Shown here in pieces: positions 1 through 10,378 of a stretch of DNA of 64,000 bases (positions within the stretch are counted from its first letter, which is position 1; every line of letters starts with the position of its first letter). The stretch is taken from positions 62,001-126,000 of the forward strand of contig JAHLKC010000089.1 of NCBI GenBank assembly GCA_025449115.1. Reading direction: 5' to 3'. The notes under the pieces were generated by a model. That model was given only the letters and a program-made list of their open reading frames with translations, was not told the origin of the DNA and searched no databases. The DNA comes from Chytridium lagenaria (Eukaryota > Chytridiomycota > Chytridiomycetes > Chytridiales > Chytridiaceae). A program made the translations under genes and the position numbers.

Positions 1-507
1 GCTTGTTTTTTTAATTCTGCCCGTCTCTAAAGTACCCTGGATCCTCGCTTATTCTCTTTCACGAAACTGCACCGTTCTTTCTGCATATTTTAACCTTTGT
101 TTCCTTTATTTTTTGACTATTTTGACCGTATTTGCGACGACTAAATATATTTACTGCTGACTGCCTTTACCGCACTGCAAACTATCTGCTGTAAGATTCT
201 GCGTCGCGGTTTTAATGCTAAACGCTATCTCTGCGATGGACGTGACAGAGGCCGTCGTTGTGAGCGCGTCAATGTGTCTTTGATGAGACCCTGAACCTTT
301 CCTTTTGATTAAGATTCGTACAACTGAAATTCAGTCAAGCAAAGCGTCGGTACTCGCTGGAGTGAGGATAATCCGCACCAAAACATCACCAGCAACAAGC
401 CATCATCATCAGTTATGAACCTTTGACTGAAACTGCTTTCACCAGGAGGAAAACTACGCGAAAAATGAACCCAGTCGAAGCCTACGATCACTTGTTTAAC
501 GCTGGAA
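1..507. other. Upstream intergenic stretch, no gene seen
   Basis: I see no convincing coding region here. A 60-residue minus-strand frame at 309-491 has no recognisable domain. The stretch probably holds the promoter of the HET-domain gene, but there is no clear TATA box. Confidence 0.4.
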
Positions 508-2602
508 ATGATGCCCCCATTTCAAGTCTGTCCCTCAAAACCCGCTCTAGATATCCACACCATCGCTATAGAGTTCACCTTTGACGTCTCTGATATCGTC
601 GAAAGAAGAATATTTTGAAACGCCCTCATTCCTTCTTCCCACAGAATCTCCTGAAACTAAGGTCCAACCTACAGCAGAAAACTCCAAACTGGAATGCAAG
701 GTTGGCATCACCATCGATCATAAGCCTCAAGAGGATGGAGCGCTGTTTGATGAATACTTTCGATGGAACCCGATCACACATGTTCGCAGACTGATGGCCC
801 TCAAAGAACCAAAAGTATCAGTACACGAAAACTCTATCCCGATTCTTCGTTCCCAAAACTCTTCTACCATTATTGCTCTTTACCAAAGGACTACCACAGG
901 TTTCGCCATCTACTCCTTTCGCCAAATCTCACCGTCACTATTCTCCACTACTTTCCACTTTTCCACCTTTCCTTCTCGCAACTCTGCCGAGGCCGATGTT
1001 ATCACCAAAACCCTACTCGCCGATAACGGCTTTGGTCATATCAAGCACAGCATAATCAATCCGTCATTCTACCACCCCTCCCATCTTCCCGCAGAGACCG
1101 CAAAGAATTTCTTCATCGCATCAATTTTCGCTACATCTGCCCAACGACCCAATGACGATTTGGAAAACTCTCCAGTCAGGGCTTGGTCGCCACCTCTCAC
1201 TATCCCACGTATGGGCCTCCCGATCATGCGAAAATGGTACACCAGAGAAAAGAATGCGACTGAAGCTCTCACATCCCGTCCATCAGTCACTCAGGCACTA
1301 GATGGTGTCCTTCGACTCTGGAACGTTCAAACGAATACCGTCGAAAGCTTCACGGAAGGCGAGCACCCACCCTACGCTTGCATCAGCTACTGCTGGATGA
1401 GCGACGTTAAAAACTACAGAGTGGATTCCTGGATTTCTGGAACAGATTGGTCAATGAAAAGCATGCCAGAGGAAAGGTTGAAAGGTATTGCAGAGTATAT
1501 GCGGATAAGGGGAGAGACGTGGGTTTGGATGGATGTGTTGTGTACGCATCAAGAGGATCCGGGGGAGTTGCGAGGTAGTACGGTTGCGATGGGGGTTATT
1601 TATGGGGGATGTGAGCTTTGTTATGCGTTTATGAATACGGCGGAGAGGTTTGAGGATGTTGTGGGAGATAGATGGTTTCAAAGAGTGTGGACATTGCAGG
1701 TAAGATATCCTCCTTTTATTTTACACCAACGTTTTTAGATACAGGATTTTCTTTTCAACATGTTTACAACCATGTTAGATTAGAATCACCTGTGTTTTCG
1801 CGCTTTTTGTCGTCTGCTTACCAACTTCATCGCTTTTTAGGAAGCCGTCCTTCCTCCAATTGTTAAGCTCGTCCTTAATAACGAAACTCTCACCACAAGC
1901 GACCTCATTGACACTCTCCAAGCTCTTCTCCCACCAACACACCCCCGTCCGTCACATCTCCAACGTTACTGGAACCCTCCAAAACGTCATCATCCCCAGA
2001 CCTCACTCACATCCACCGTCTCCTCCAACTCCGCTCCATCCCCTCCTTCGAACGCTCCATCAACCTCCCACAAGCTTTGAACCTGATCGGTTCCCGCGGA
2101 TGCCTGTACGATGAAGATAAAGTCTTTGGTGTTCTCGGTCTCCTCAGCGACGCCATCGCGATTCCACGAGGTCCAACCCCCGGGATAGGTTTACAAGCGG
2201 CGTTGGATAGAATTGTGGAGTATGCGACGGAGAAACAGAGGGCAAACGTTGTTGGTGGCGGGTGGGAGGAACTTGTGCCGAAAAGTGGGGAAGTGCTGCC
2301 TGTAGGGACTTTTGGAGAAACCGGTGAGGGTTTTAAAGATGGGGTGGGGGGCTGTGGTGGAGGGAGTGAAGATTGGAAAGGTGTTTCTTGCTGTTACTGG
2401 GGGAGTTTTGGAGGGGTATCGAGGGTGGGAGAGGGAGAGTGGAGTGCCGAGAGTGGAGTGGGGTGAAGGGACGAGTATGAAGCAAGTGGTGGTGGATGGA
2501 AAGTATGTGGTTTGGATAGATATGTGTGGTGGGGATGAAGTTGTTGAGATTTTCGCGATGGAGGAGGAGGTAGGGAAGATGAAGATGAGGTTGTTTGTGT
2601 GA
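508..2602 (+). CDS. HET-domain (heterokaryon incompatibility-like) protein, frame interrupted
   Basis: The domain resembles the fungal HET domain (PF06985) of vegetative incompatibility and NLR-like proteins. Seen: ACISYCW at about 1375, then WVWMDVLCTHQED, a variant of the family's W-I-D-x-L-C-I-N-Q-x-D block, then RWFQRVWTLQ. An intron runs from GT at 1700 to AG at 1839-1840, and exon 2 begins with Glu, restoring WTLQE. Downstream CLYDEDKVFGVLGLLS matches the usual ED-x-V-[FY]-x-x-L-G-L-L segment. The frame changes twice, near 1920-1975 and near 2320-2350 beside a G run, before the end at 2602. The start is uncertain: an ATG at 508 lies in another frame, and the long open frame from about 581 has no ATG until about residue 71. 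A pseudogene is possible, but similar indels occur throughout this window. Confidence 0.78.
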
Positions 2603-4178
2603 TGGTCAATAGTGAGATGGTGAAGATGGGGGTGGTTGTGGTTAATCCAAAAGCCTTTGAGAGCAAAGAAAAAGATTTGGTTTTCTTTGGTAAGTCTTTG
2701 TTTTCCGTGTGGAGACTGATTACGTTTATTGTTAGTTGATAAAGATATGGAAAGCAATTCCGAGAGATATTGCTGTGCGCATACTTCAGGATTTCAATGA
2801 TGGCTACGCGGGAGCGGATATTGTTGAGAAAGCAATGGATATTTTGATGACTGGCGATGTGGACGGCGCTAAAGAGTGTTTTGGATATTCGTGAACACGC
2901 GCCTGCTGCTTTTTGTTAACCAAGCAGTGGTCTTGAGCAGCGATACCGATAGTGCCAAAAGAGTTTTTTGGTTTCTATTAATGAACAATTGATCGTTCCT
3001 TTATTGTCTCTAAAATAACTTTTCTTTTTGTATTCTTTCTTTTTTGTTTCTTTCCCAGTTATTTTACCACCAACCGTAACCCATCAACCCGTACCTTCCT
3101 TTCTTTTCTTCCACCCTTATTTGCGACCTTATATCTCGCGCACAAAAATTGAATATGAGATGATTTTAGAGGCAAGTGTGTTTATGTTGCACCATAGACG
3201 TGATGACCCTAATAGCGTCAAGCTTTAAGAGATTGACTTTCACGAGCTTGAACACAACGAGATGGATATTGCAAGAGCAGTCTTAAAGCAGTAAAATGAG
3301 GATAAAACGATGAAGACGTGCTGGCCATGGGGACGGCACTTGTGGCAGCAACGAGGGATGCCACAAGGTATAGGATGCAAAAAAACAAACAGCTTCATGT
3401 TTACAATCGGATGTGCAGTGATGGGAGTGGAGGCTTTACTAATGCTTTAGAGTTGCTGATCGTGACGCCTTTTTGTGCCGTGCTGTAATACGCCAGGATT
3501 GTCAGCCTTCCTCGTTAAGAGTGTTTCAAACTTCAAATACGGCAGCTGCCAATGGATTGATAAATTATTTGTCTGTTTGCAGGTGTTTAAACATTGCCTG
3601 CTAGAAGTCGGCGTCATGCATGGTACGTCGTCGCATCAAGATCGTCCTGTCCATCTCGTCAGTGTTCAAGGTCGACGTCGTCAGCATATAGTCAATGTCC
3701 ACTTTATCAGTCCAATGTCGACGACAATGTCCCTGTAAGACTCGCCGGGCATCCAAGTAAAATAGCATCTGCATCCGCAGCATTTCTGATGATGGGCTCT
3801 CAAATGGTTCACTTTCTCAAAATGAAAGACGTGGTTGGCATATTCCTCTCAACCGACGCCTTCCTCACGACGTCGTAAACACCATTTAATCTGCATAAAT
3901 ATTTTATTTATTCCTTGTCTGGCAGGAGAAGGTTGGACCTTGGCGCCCTCTTTGAGTTCATTTGGAACTCAGCCTGACCTTGTGCGTGTTCAGCTTGTTG
4001 GGTTGTTGCCGGGGGGCGTGGTTATTGCGTCAACCAAAAAGTGTCTCAAAAACAATTTAAGAAAAAAACAAAGAAAAAACAAAAACCAAAAAACACACTA
4101 AAAACAATTAGAGACCATCTGAGTTTCTAGTTTCTACCTGACGATGTCTACACAATAAAAGACACAGATGCCCGCCGT
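2603..4178. other. Intergenic, no gene seen
   Basis: About 1.6 kb without a supported gene. Frames of up to about 94 residues at 3475-4101 lack signal peptides, repeats or known motifs. A run of A-rich sequence lies at 4045-4100. Confidence 0.4.
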
Positions 4179-4184
4179 TATAAA
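4179..4184 (+). promoter_or_regulatory. TATA box of DADEL-A
   Basis: TATAAA lies 55 bp upstream of the DADEL-A ATG at 4239, which is a normal spacing for a fungal core promoter with a short leader. Confidence 0.55.
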
Positions 4185-4238
4185 GGAAGAGCTCTTCCCC
4201 GCTCCCCCCACACCGTTTTTTCACCGCAAAAAACATCA

Positions 4239-5010
4239 ATGAACATCAAAACTCTTACTTACATCGCTCGTGATCGCTGTTGTCGGAGCATCAGCCCTCC
4301 CCGTGGTTGACTCTTACACGGGTGCTCTTGAGAGAAGGGGTAGGTCTGAAGCGTGAGTGTCCACATCATTGTAAACTCAAAGCATTTTAACCCTTATCCT
4401 AGTCTTGTTGAGAGCGCTTTCTTTGGGGATGGCCTTACGAATGCCAAGTTTGAGGACGACGACTTTACCGCAGATGAACTAGACAACCTCGATGCCGACG
4501 AAATGGAGGCCGACGAGCTAGAAGAAACGGACCTTAACTCTGACGAGCTGGACTCTGATGAGCTCGAGGCTGACGAGCTGGACTCTGATGAGCTCGAGGC
4601 TGATGAGCTGGACTCTGATGAGCTTGAGTCTGATGAGCTCGAGGCTGACGAGCTTGACGCTGATGAGCTTGACGCTGATGAGCTTGACGTTGATGAGCTC
4701 GAGGCTCCCGCTTTTGACGCTTCAAGCTGGTATAGGCGGGTTGGGCTCGACCCGAGGTCGCCTCGAGCGAGATCGACGCTGACGAGCTTGAGGCTCCCGC
4801 TCTTAAAGCTGCAGAATGGTATAGGCGGCGTTACGCTCGGCCCGAAGTCGCCCCAGTGAGCTCGACGCTGAAAGTTTTGAAGCTGACGAGCTTGCTGCTT
4901 CCGCGGGCCGTGGAAGGCGTAGGGGTAGGGGACGTGGACGTGGACGTGGACGTCGTCCCAGGCCTGCACCAGCACCAGAGCCAGCACCAGCTGAGCAGCC
5001 ACAAGAGTGA
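4239..5010 (+). CDS. DADEL-A: secreted acidic pentapeptide-repeat protein with Arg/Gly-rich tail
   Basis: First of six paralogs. Exon 1 (4239-4352) encodes a signal peptide starting MNIK and ending near GASA, then a Kex2-like LERRGR. A phase-2 intron (4353-4402, GTGAGT...CCTAG) follows. Exon 2 encodes ADELDNLDADE and then tandem pentapeptides of the type [DE]-[AS]-D-E-L. Next come two copies of WYRRR[WY]ARPEVA, and a basic GRGRRRGRGRGRG block ending in a Pro/Ala/Glu tail (stop 5008-5010). Three single-base breaks interrupt it: one extra A in the AAAA of codon 4 compared with DADEL-B and -C, one missing base near 4738, and one missing C near 4855. The two WYRRR copies act as an internal ruler for the last two breaks. 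No known domain. Function is unknown. The protein would be a polyampholyte with an acidic block followed by a basic block. Confidence 0.75.
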
Positions 5011-5727
5011 TTACATTGAAAGCTTTTGTTCAACCTCAAGTAAGCTACGCACGATATATGTATTTTTCAGATTGTGTTTTAATTTGTTTTCAATAAACCA
5101 AATCCATATCTTTTTTCGTTCCGTCGCATCCCTTTCTTTATATTCTTACATGGATTTATACACCGGTCGCGTTTTTCGATATGCGAGCTCAAGGTTCACC
5201 TGCCTTCATCAATGCAATCAGGAAGGCTGGTGTAAATGTAGACCTGAACTATTGTTTACAGCATCGTATGTCGGTAGTTCGTCATGCGGGTGCCGGCTGC
5301 TGGTCTAGTAATCAGAGACATTCAATAAAAGTAAAGTAGGAACAAACTGATGTCATGGAACCGATGAAAAGCGAACTGCCTTTAAGTAGGTATCGCAATG
5401 AGTACGTACGCAAATGAGTAATGAGCTCAGGCGATAATCCAGCATGGCTGAGATAAGGGGGGCAGACTCACCAAAGGTGCTTCACTGAAATGCTCCACTA
5501 CGAAGGCGGGGTTAGTTGTTCAAGAAAATCGAAATGTGTCTCGAAATGTCAGAAACACGGCTGGTAAGGTTTCACGCGCACTTGCCGCCAAAAAGTATGT
5601 CAACGGCATCGCGAGACAAACGATGACGAGACAAAGAGCCTCGAGACAACCGGCGGCGGAATGCGAACCTGTACATAAACAAAAAGGAAGGGTTCCCCAC
5701 ACATTTTCTCCATTAAGCCATTAAGCA
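5011..5727. other. Intergenic between DADEL-A and DADEL-B
   Basis: No gene seen. The region must hold the DADEL-A terminator and the DADEL-B promoter. I find no clear TATA box near 5728. Confidence 0.4.
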
Positions 5728-6337
5728 ATGAACATCAAACTCCTACTTACATCGTTTGCGATCCTTATTGTCGGAGCTTCAGCTCTCCCCATCTCCGACA
5801 CCAGCTATGCAGGTGGTCTTGAGAGGAGAAGCAAGTTTAAAGGGTGAGTATTTTTCGATCTATCGTTCTTTCATTGTTCAATGCTTGTCTAATCAATTAT
5901 CATTATTTAGTCTCGCAAAGGCCTCCCTCTTCGCCAACAACCTTGCGGAAGCCAAGTTTGCAGAGGACGACCTTGCAGCAGATGAAATCGATAACCTTGA
6001 CGCGGACGACTTTTCTGCCGACGAGTTAGAGGAGGTCGACCTTGACTCTGACTACCTAAACGCTGACGACCTCAACGTTGACGAGCTTGAGGTTGATGGT
6101 CTCGATGCTGATGAGCTTGAGGCTGATGGTGTTGATGCCGATAACATCAGCGCTGACTATCTCAACGTTGCAGAGGCGAAAGGTCACAAACGTCATCGCA
6201 GAAAGAGGAAGCACCACGGCCATAAACACAATAAAGGTCACGGCCATAAAGCGCATGGTCATGGCCATGGCGCCCATGCCGAGGCCCATGCCGAGGCCCC
6301 TGCCCATGCCGAGGCCCCGGCCCACCCAGCTGAATGA
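5728..6337 (+). CDS. DADEL-B: secreted acidic repeat protein with His/Lys-rich tail
   Basis: This gene is intact. Exon 1 (5728-5843, 116 nt) encodes the signal peptide MNIKLLLTSFAILIVGASA and a propeptide with GLERRSK. A phase-2 intron (5844-5910, GTGAGT...TTTAG) follows, then exon 2 to the stop at 6335-6337, giving 180 residues. Exon 2 opens like DADEL-A (AKF-x-x-DD, DNLDADD, ADELEE) and continues with degenerate pentads around D-A-D-E-L. It then switches sharply at GHKRHRRKRKHHGHK to a His/Gly/Lys stretch and ends with AHAEAPAH repeats. More than 15 His in the last 50 residues suggests transition-metal binding, which is inference. It is the tandem neighbour of DADEL-A in the same orientation. 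No catalytic motif is visible. Confidence 0.85.
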
Positions 6338-7059
6338 AACACCAAAGGTGCTTGAGCCAGGAGTGCTGATACTTTGATGTTTTATTTATCGTGTTTTGTA
6401 ATTTCAGTATAATCTGTTTATTTTTTTTTGTATCTGTCATAAGAAAAATCCTCTATTGTTGCTTCGCTCGTTCGCCTGAAAATAAAGAAATGTATTCAAA
6501 AGTGTGAATAGTTTTAATATCACGTTTTGCATTATTCCGATTCCTTTATTGGCAAATCACGTTATAGCCGTTTTTGGAAATGGATTGAATAAAAGGTTAA
6601 AAAAGGATATGACAGTTGATCGTGTCTAACCGAGGCTTTGAAAATAGCAGGAAAATCAGATCTAAAGTTCCACAACTCTTAATCCACAACTCTTTATCCA
6701 AAACCCCGTAACCCTGTCCCGCTTTCTTTTAGCGCGTTTTTTAAATGACTTTTATGTAGCACGATAACCCTTTCTTGGCTAGAAATGAAAAAGGCGCATA
6801 AGCGCTAGCGTAATTTTGAGTAATCACAGCCTTTATAGAATCGAAATGGAAAAGTGCATAACCGCGAACGTAGTTTTGAGTAATCAAAAATACATATATT
6901 CACAAAACTTTATAAAAAAGCAAGAACAACACAAAAAACAGCTTTGCAATACTGAAAGGCAGTCAAAAAAGAGGATAAAAACGAGGGTAAAAGATTTTTT
7001 CTAAAAACAAACAACCAACAACTACAAAAACAACGCCATCATACGGCAAGTGAATGTAT
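6338..7059. other. Convergent intergenic region
   Basis: AT-rich spacer between the 3' ends of DADEL-B (+) and DADEL-C (-). No gene or RNA recognised. Both terminators should lie here. Confidence 0.4.
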
Positions 7060-9100
7060 CTACTTTCTTCCTTGTGCAGCTCTTTGGGCGACGTTTCTCG
7101 CCATTTGGAGAATATTGAGGAAGGGGAAGATGGGTCTGGGTTGTTGTTGTTGCATTTGAAAGAATGAGTCGGCATCAAGCTCGTCAGCGTCAAGCTCATC
7201 GGCATCCATCTCGTCAGCGTCCAACTCGTCAGCGTCAAGCTCATCAGAGTCGAGGTCCACTTCCTCGAGTTCATCGGCGGAAAAGTGGTTGGCCTCATCG
7301 GCGTCGAGTTCGTCGGCATCAAGGTCTTCAGCATCAAGATCGTCGGAATCAAGGTGGTGAACTTCGTCGACGTCGAGTTCATCAGCGTCAAGGTGGTTGG
7401 CCTCGTCGACGTCGAGTTCGTCAGCGTCCAAGTGGTGAGCCTCGTCGGCATCAAATTCTTCAGCGTCAAAGTAATCGGCATCGAGATCATCAGCGTCCAA
7501 CTCGGATTGAAGGTGGTGGACGTTCTCAGATTGAAGGTGGTGGACACCCTCGGAACGGAGGTGGTGGACTTCGTCCGCGTCAATCTCGTCAGCATCAAGG
7601 TGGTTCACTTCATCCGCGTCAAGCTCGTCAGCGTCAAGCTCATCGGCGTCGAAGTGATTGGCCTCATCTGCGTCAAGCTCATCAGCGTCAAGCTCATCGG
7701 CGTCCAAGTGGTTGACTTCGTCAGCATCAAGCTCGTCAGCGTCAAAGTGGTGAGCCTCGTCGGCGTCAAGTTGGTTAGCACCCTCGGAGCGAAGATGGTG
7801 CGCCTTCTCAGACTGAAGGTGGTGAACGCCCTCGGATCGAAGATGGTGAACACCCTCTGCGCGTAAATGGTGAGCTTCGTCAACAGCGAGTTCATCAGCA
7901 TCAATCTCGTCAGCATCGAGGTGGTTGACCTCGTCAGCGTCAATCTCGTCAGCGTCCAAGTGGTGAGCCTCATCAGCATCAATCTCGTCGGCGTCCAAGT
8001 GGTTCACCTCATCCGCATCAAGCTCGTCAGCGTCCAAGTGGTTCACTTCATCAGCGTCAAGGTGGTTGGCACCCTCTGAACGAAGGTGATGTGCCTTCTC
8101 TGATCTAAGGTGGTGGACGCCCTCTGAACGAAGGTGGTGAACTTCATCAGCGTCAATCTCGTCGGCATCAAGGTGGTTAACTTCATCTGCGTCCAAGTGG
8201 TTGACCTCATCGGCGTCAAGGTGGTTAGCACCTTCAGAACGGAGATGATGTGCCTTCTCTGATCTAAGGTGGTGGACGCCCTCTGAACGAAGGTGGTGAA
8301 CTTCATCAGCGTCAATCTCGTCGGCATCAAGGTGGTTGACTTCGTCCGCGTCCAAGTGGTTCACCTCATCAGCATCAAGGTGGTTAACTTCATCCGAGTC
8401 CAAGTGGTTGACCTCATCGGCGTCAAGGTGGTTGGCACCCTCAGAACGGAGATGATGTGCCTTCTCAGATCTAAGTGGTGGACGCCCTCAGAGCGAAGGT
8501 GGTGAACTTCATCAGCGTCAATCTCGTCGGCATCAAGGTGGTTGACTTCGTCCGCGTCCAAGTGGTTCACCTCATCCGCATCAAGGTGGTTAACTTCATC
8601 CGAGTCCAAGTGGTTGACCTCATCGGCGTCAAGTGGTGGGCACCCTCAGAACGGAGATGATGTGCCTTCTCTGATCTAAGGTGGTGGACGCCCTCTGAAC
8701 GAAGGTGGTGGACTTCATCAGCGTCAATCTCGTCGGCATCAAGGTGGTTGACCTCGTCAGCGTCCAGTGATTCACCTCATCAGCATTAAGGTGGTGGGCT
8801 CCCTCGGAGCGAAGATGATGTGCCTTCTCAGATTGGAGGTGATGGACTCCCTCGGAGCGAAGATGATGTGCCTTCTCAGATTGAAGGTGGTGGACTCCCT
8901 CAGAACGAAGGCTACATTCAAATGATTAGACAAAATCCCATTCAATAAAGTAAAGGCTTCAACATAAAAACTAAACCACCCCCTTACCCTTCAACTCTGC
9001 CCCTTTTCTCAAGAGCAGCAGACCTCTGACCCACAACAGGAACAGCCGATGTACCGACAACGACGATAGCGAGCGAAGCTAAGAGGAGTTTGATGTTCAT
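7060..9100 (-). CDS. DADEL-C: large secreted acidic protein with His-His octapeptide repeats
   Basis: Exon 1 (9100-8988, 113 nt) encodes a signal peptide starting MNIKLLLAS, and LEKRGR as a Kex2-like site. A phase-2 intron spans 8987-8912. Exon 2 (8911-7060) is almost wholly repeats. One is an octapeptide of the form L-x-[AS]-[DE]-x-[VAI]-x-H, as LDADEVNH, LRSEGVHH, LRSEKAHH and LQSENVHH. The other is the pentapeptide DADEL/DADEI. The C-terminus is DELDADSFF and a Gln-rich tail (QMQQQQPRP...). Three one-base deletions (near 8475, 8634 and 8763) break the frame. Together they restore it: coding length is 1965 nt, a multiple of three. About 655 residues. The HH pair recurs every eight residues over long stretches, which suggests a multivalent metal-binding polymer (inference). 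Confidence 0.8.
8043..8770 (-). repeat. Higher-order tandem repeat inside DADEL-C
   Basis: A coding minisatellite. The anchor CGTCAATCTC (+ strand) recurs at about 8151, 8310, 8516 and 8722, giving periods of 159, 206 and 206 bp. The 206-bp units are 207 bp (69 codons) minus one base each. The 159-bp unit is 48 bp shorter, which is exactly two octapeptides, so unit length changes in whole octads. Confidence 0.8.
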
Positions 9101-9794
9101 CGTTGACTAGTATACAAAAACGATGAAGGTGGGTGTATCAAAGACGGTGTGGGTGCCCGTCGTCGTCTCTACGAAACAAAAAAAGAAATGGAAAAAGAAT
9201 GCTTCAAAGTTCCTGTCTCATCCGTCTCCTTTTTAGATTTTTTACCTTTAATCAGCGCAGACAAGAATGTCAAAATAAATTACTTGGGATTACAAGCAAG
9301 CCATTTGGACAATTCCAAAATGTGTCTGTTGTGATGAATTGTCATCCCCATTTATGGCATTCGTAATGGCAAAGTACAAGACGCAGTCGAGCAAGCAAGC
9401 CAACCCTGAGCATGCGTCACCAAATGGCACACCAATGAGAGAAAAAGATGCCGAAATGATACGGACCCGCGAAAAAAGTGGGTAGACGCGAAAGAGGCAT
9501 GCAATATTTAATAATGAAGGAATGAATGTGGAGGACTTGGATGTCTTTAAACGAGAGGATTGACAGGCGCACATCTACTCGTGAGTCATGCTACTGTGCC
9601 TGTCAATCCTTGAGTGTTTAACGGTCCTGGCGGTTCTACTTCTACTTATTACAATATCTAATTCACAGCCAGACGTCAAGACACAGATTGCAAAACTCCG
9701 TCAAAGAAATAAAAGTGAGAACAACGCATGTAAATATATATTTAGACAGAGAATGACAGGTACAAAGAAAAAGACAACACATCCATCAACAACG
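9101..9794. other. Intergenic between DADEL-C and DADEL-D
   Basis: Upstream region of DADEL-C and downstream region of DADEL-D, both on the minus strand. Several 60-95-residue frames overlap here but none has a domain or signal peptide. Confidence 0.4.
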
Positions 9795-10378
9795 TTACAT
9801 CCCAAACATGGATCCAATGTTAGCCACAGCCGGTGGAATAGGAACGCCAGCGTCTTTCATTGACGACATAATAGGAAAAAATGAGTCGGCGTCAAGCTCG
9901 TCAACATCAAGGTCATCTGCATCCATTTCATCAACGTCAAGGTCATCAGAGTCCATTTCATCATCATCCAGCTCATCGGAATCAAGTTCATCCATGTCTA
10001 GATCCTCAGAATGAGTTCTCGTGCTTCATCAGCATCAAGATCCTCAGAATCGAGCTCTCGTGCTTCGTCAGCATCAAGATCCTCAGAATCGAGCTCTCGT
10101 GCTCGTCAGCATCAAGATCGTCAACATCGAGCTCGTCAACGCGCCCAGCGTTGCTTGCGAATCTTGATGAATGAACGTTTCTGGCAACAGCACTGATGAA
10201 AAGTCGAGTTACTTTTATATATCCATGACAAGAGCACGGACAGAAAATCCGAACAGAATACTTACGCTTGTGCATTATGCTTTAGGTTTACAAGTGCGGA
10301 TGATCCATGGCCTATGGGAGCTGAGAAAACAGCGTGTACAGTGAGGACGAGCAGCGGGAACATGATCTTGAGATTCAT
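9795..10378 (-). CDS. DADEL-D: short secreted acidic repeat protein
   Basis: Exon 1 (10378-10266, exactly 113 nt as in DADEL-C and -F) encodes a signal peptide starting MNLKIMFPLL and ending near VFSAP. A phase-2 intron (10265-10193, GTAAGT...CATCAG) follows. Exon 2 encodes VDELDVDDLDADE and then a decapeptide-like repeat DADEARELDSEDL. Pentads such as DSDEL and DVDEM come next, then DELDADSFF and a short Met/Pro/Ala tail ending SMFGM. DADEL-C shares DELDADSFF at the same place, so this motif marks the end of the repeat domain in both. Two one-base deletions, near 10110 and 10013, break the frame within near-identical repeats. No dibasic site is obvious in the leader, unlike most of its paralogs. 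Confidence 0.72.

Noticed and set aside
4394..5002. Long Ser-rich minus-strand frame opposite DADEL-A, and similar ones opposite DADEL-E and DADEL-F
   Set aside because: They are antisense shadows: GAxGAxCTx repeats read backwards give Ser or Leu/Val repeats. They have no leader, and the plus-strand gene has a signal peptide and splice sites.
7285..8660. Plus-strand frames with VGIKVV- and VHLISI-type hydrophobic repeats opposite DADEL-C
   Set aside because: Shadow of the octapeptide repeats. They look membrane-like only because of the antisense codons; the minus strand has the start, intron and leader.
7500..8900. CRISPR-like or non-coding satellite array
   Set aside because: Repeats are contiguous, of mixed 15- and 24-bp period, and preserve a reading frame; there are no unique spacers.
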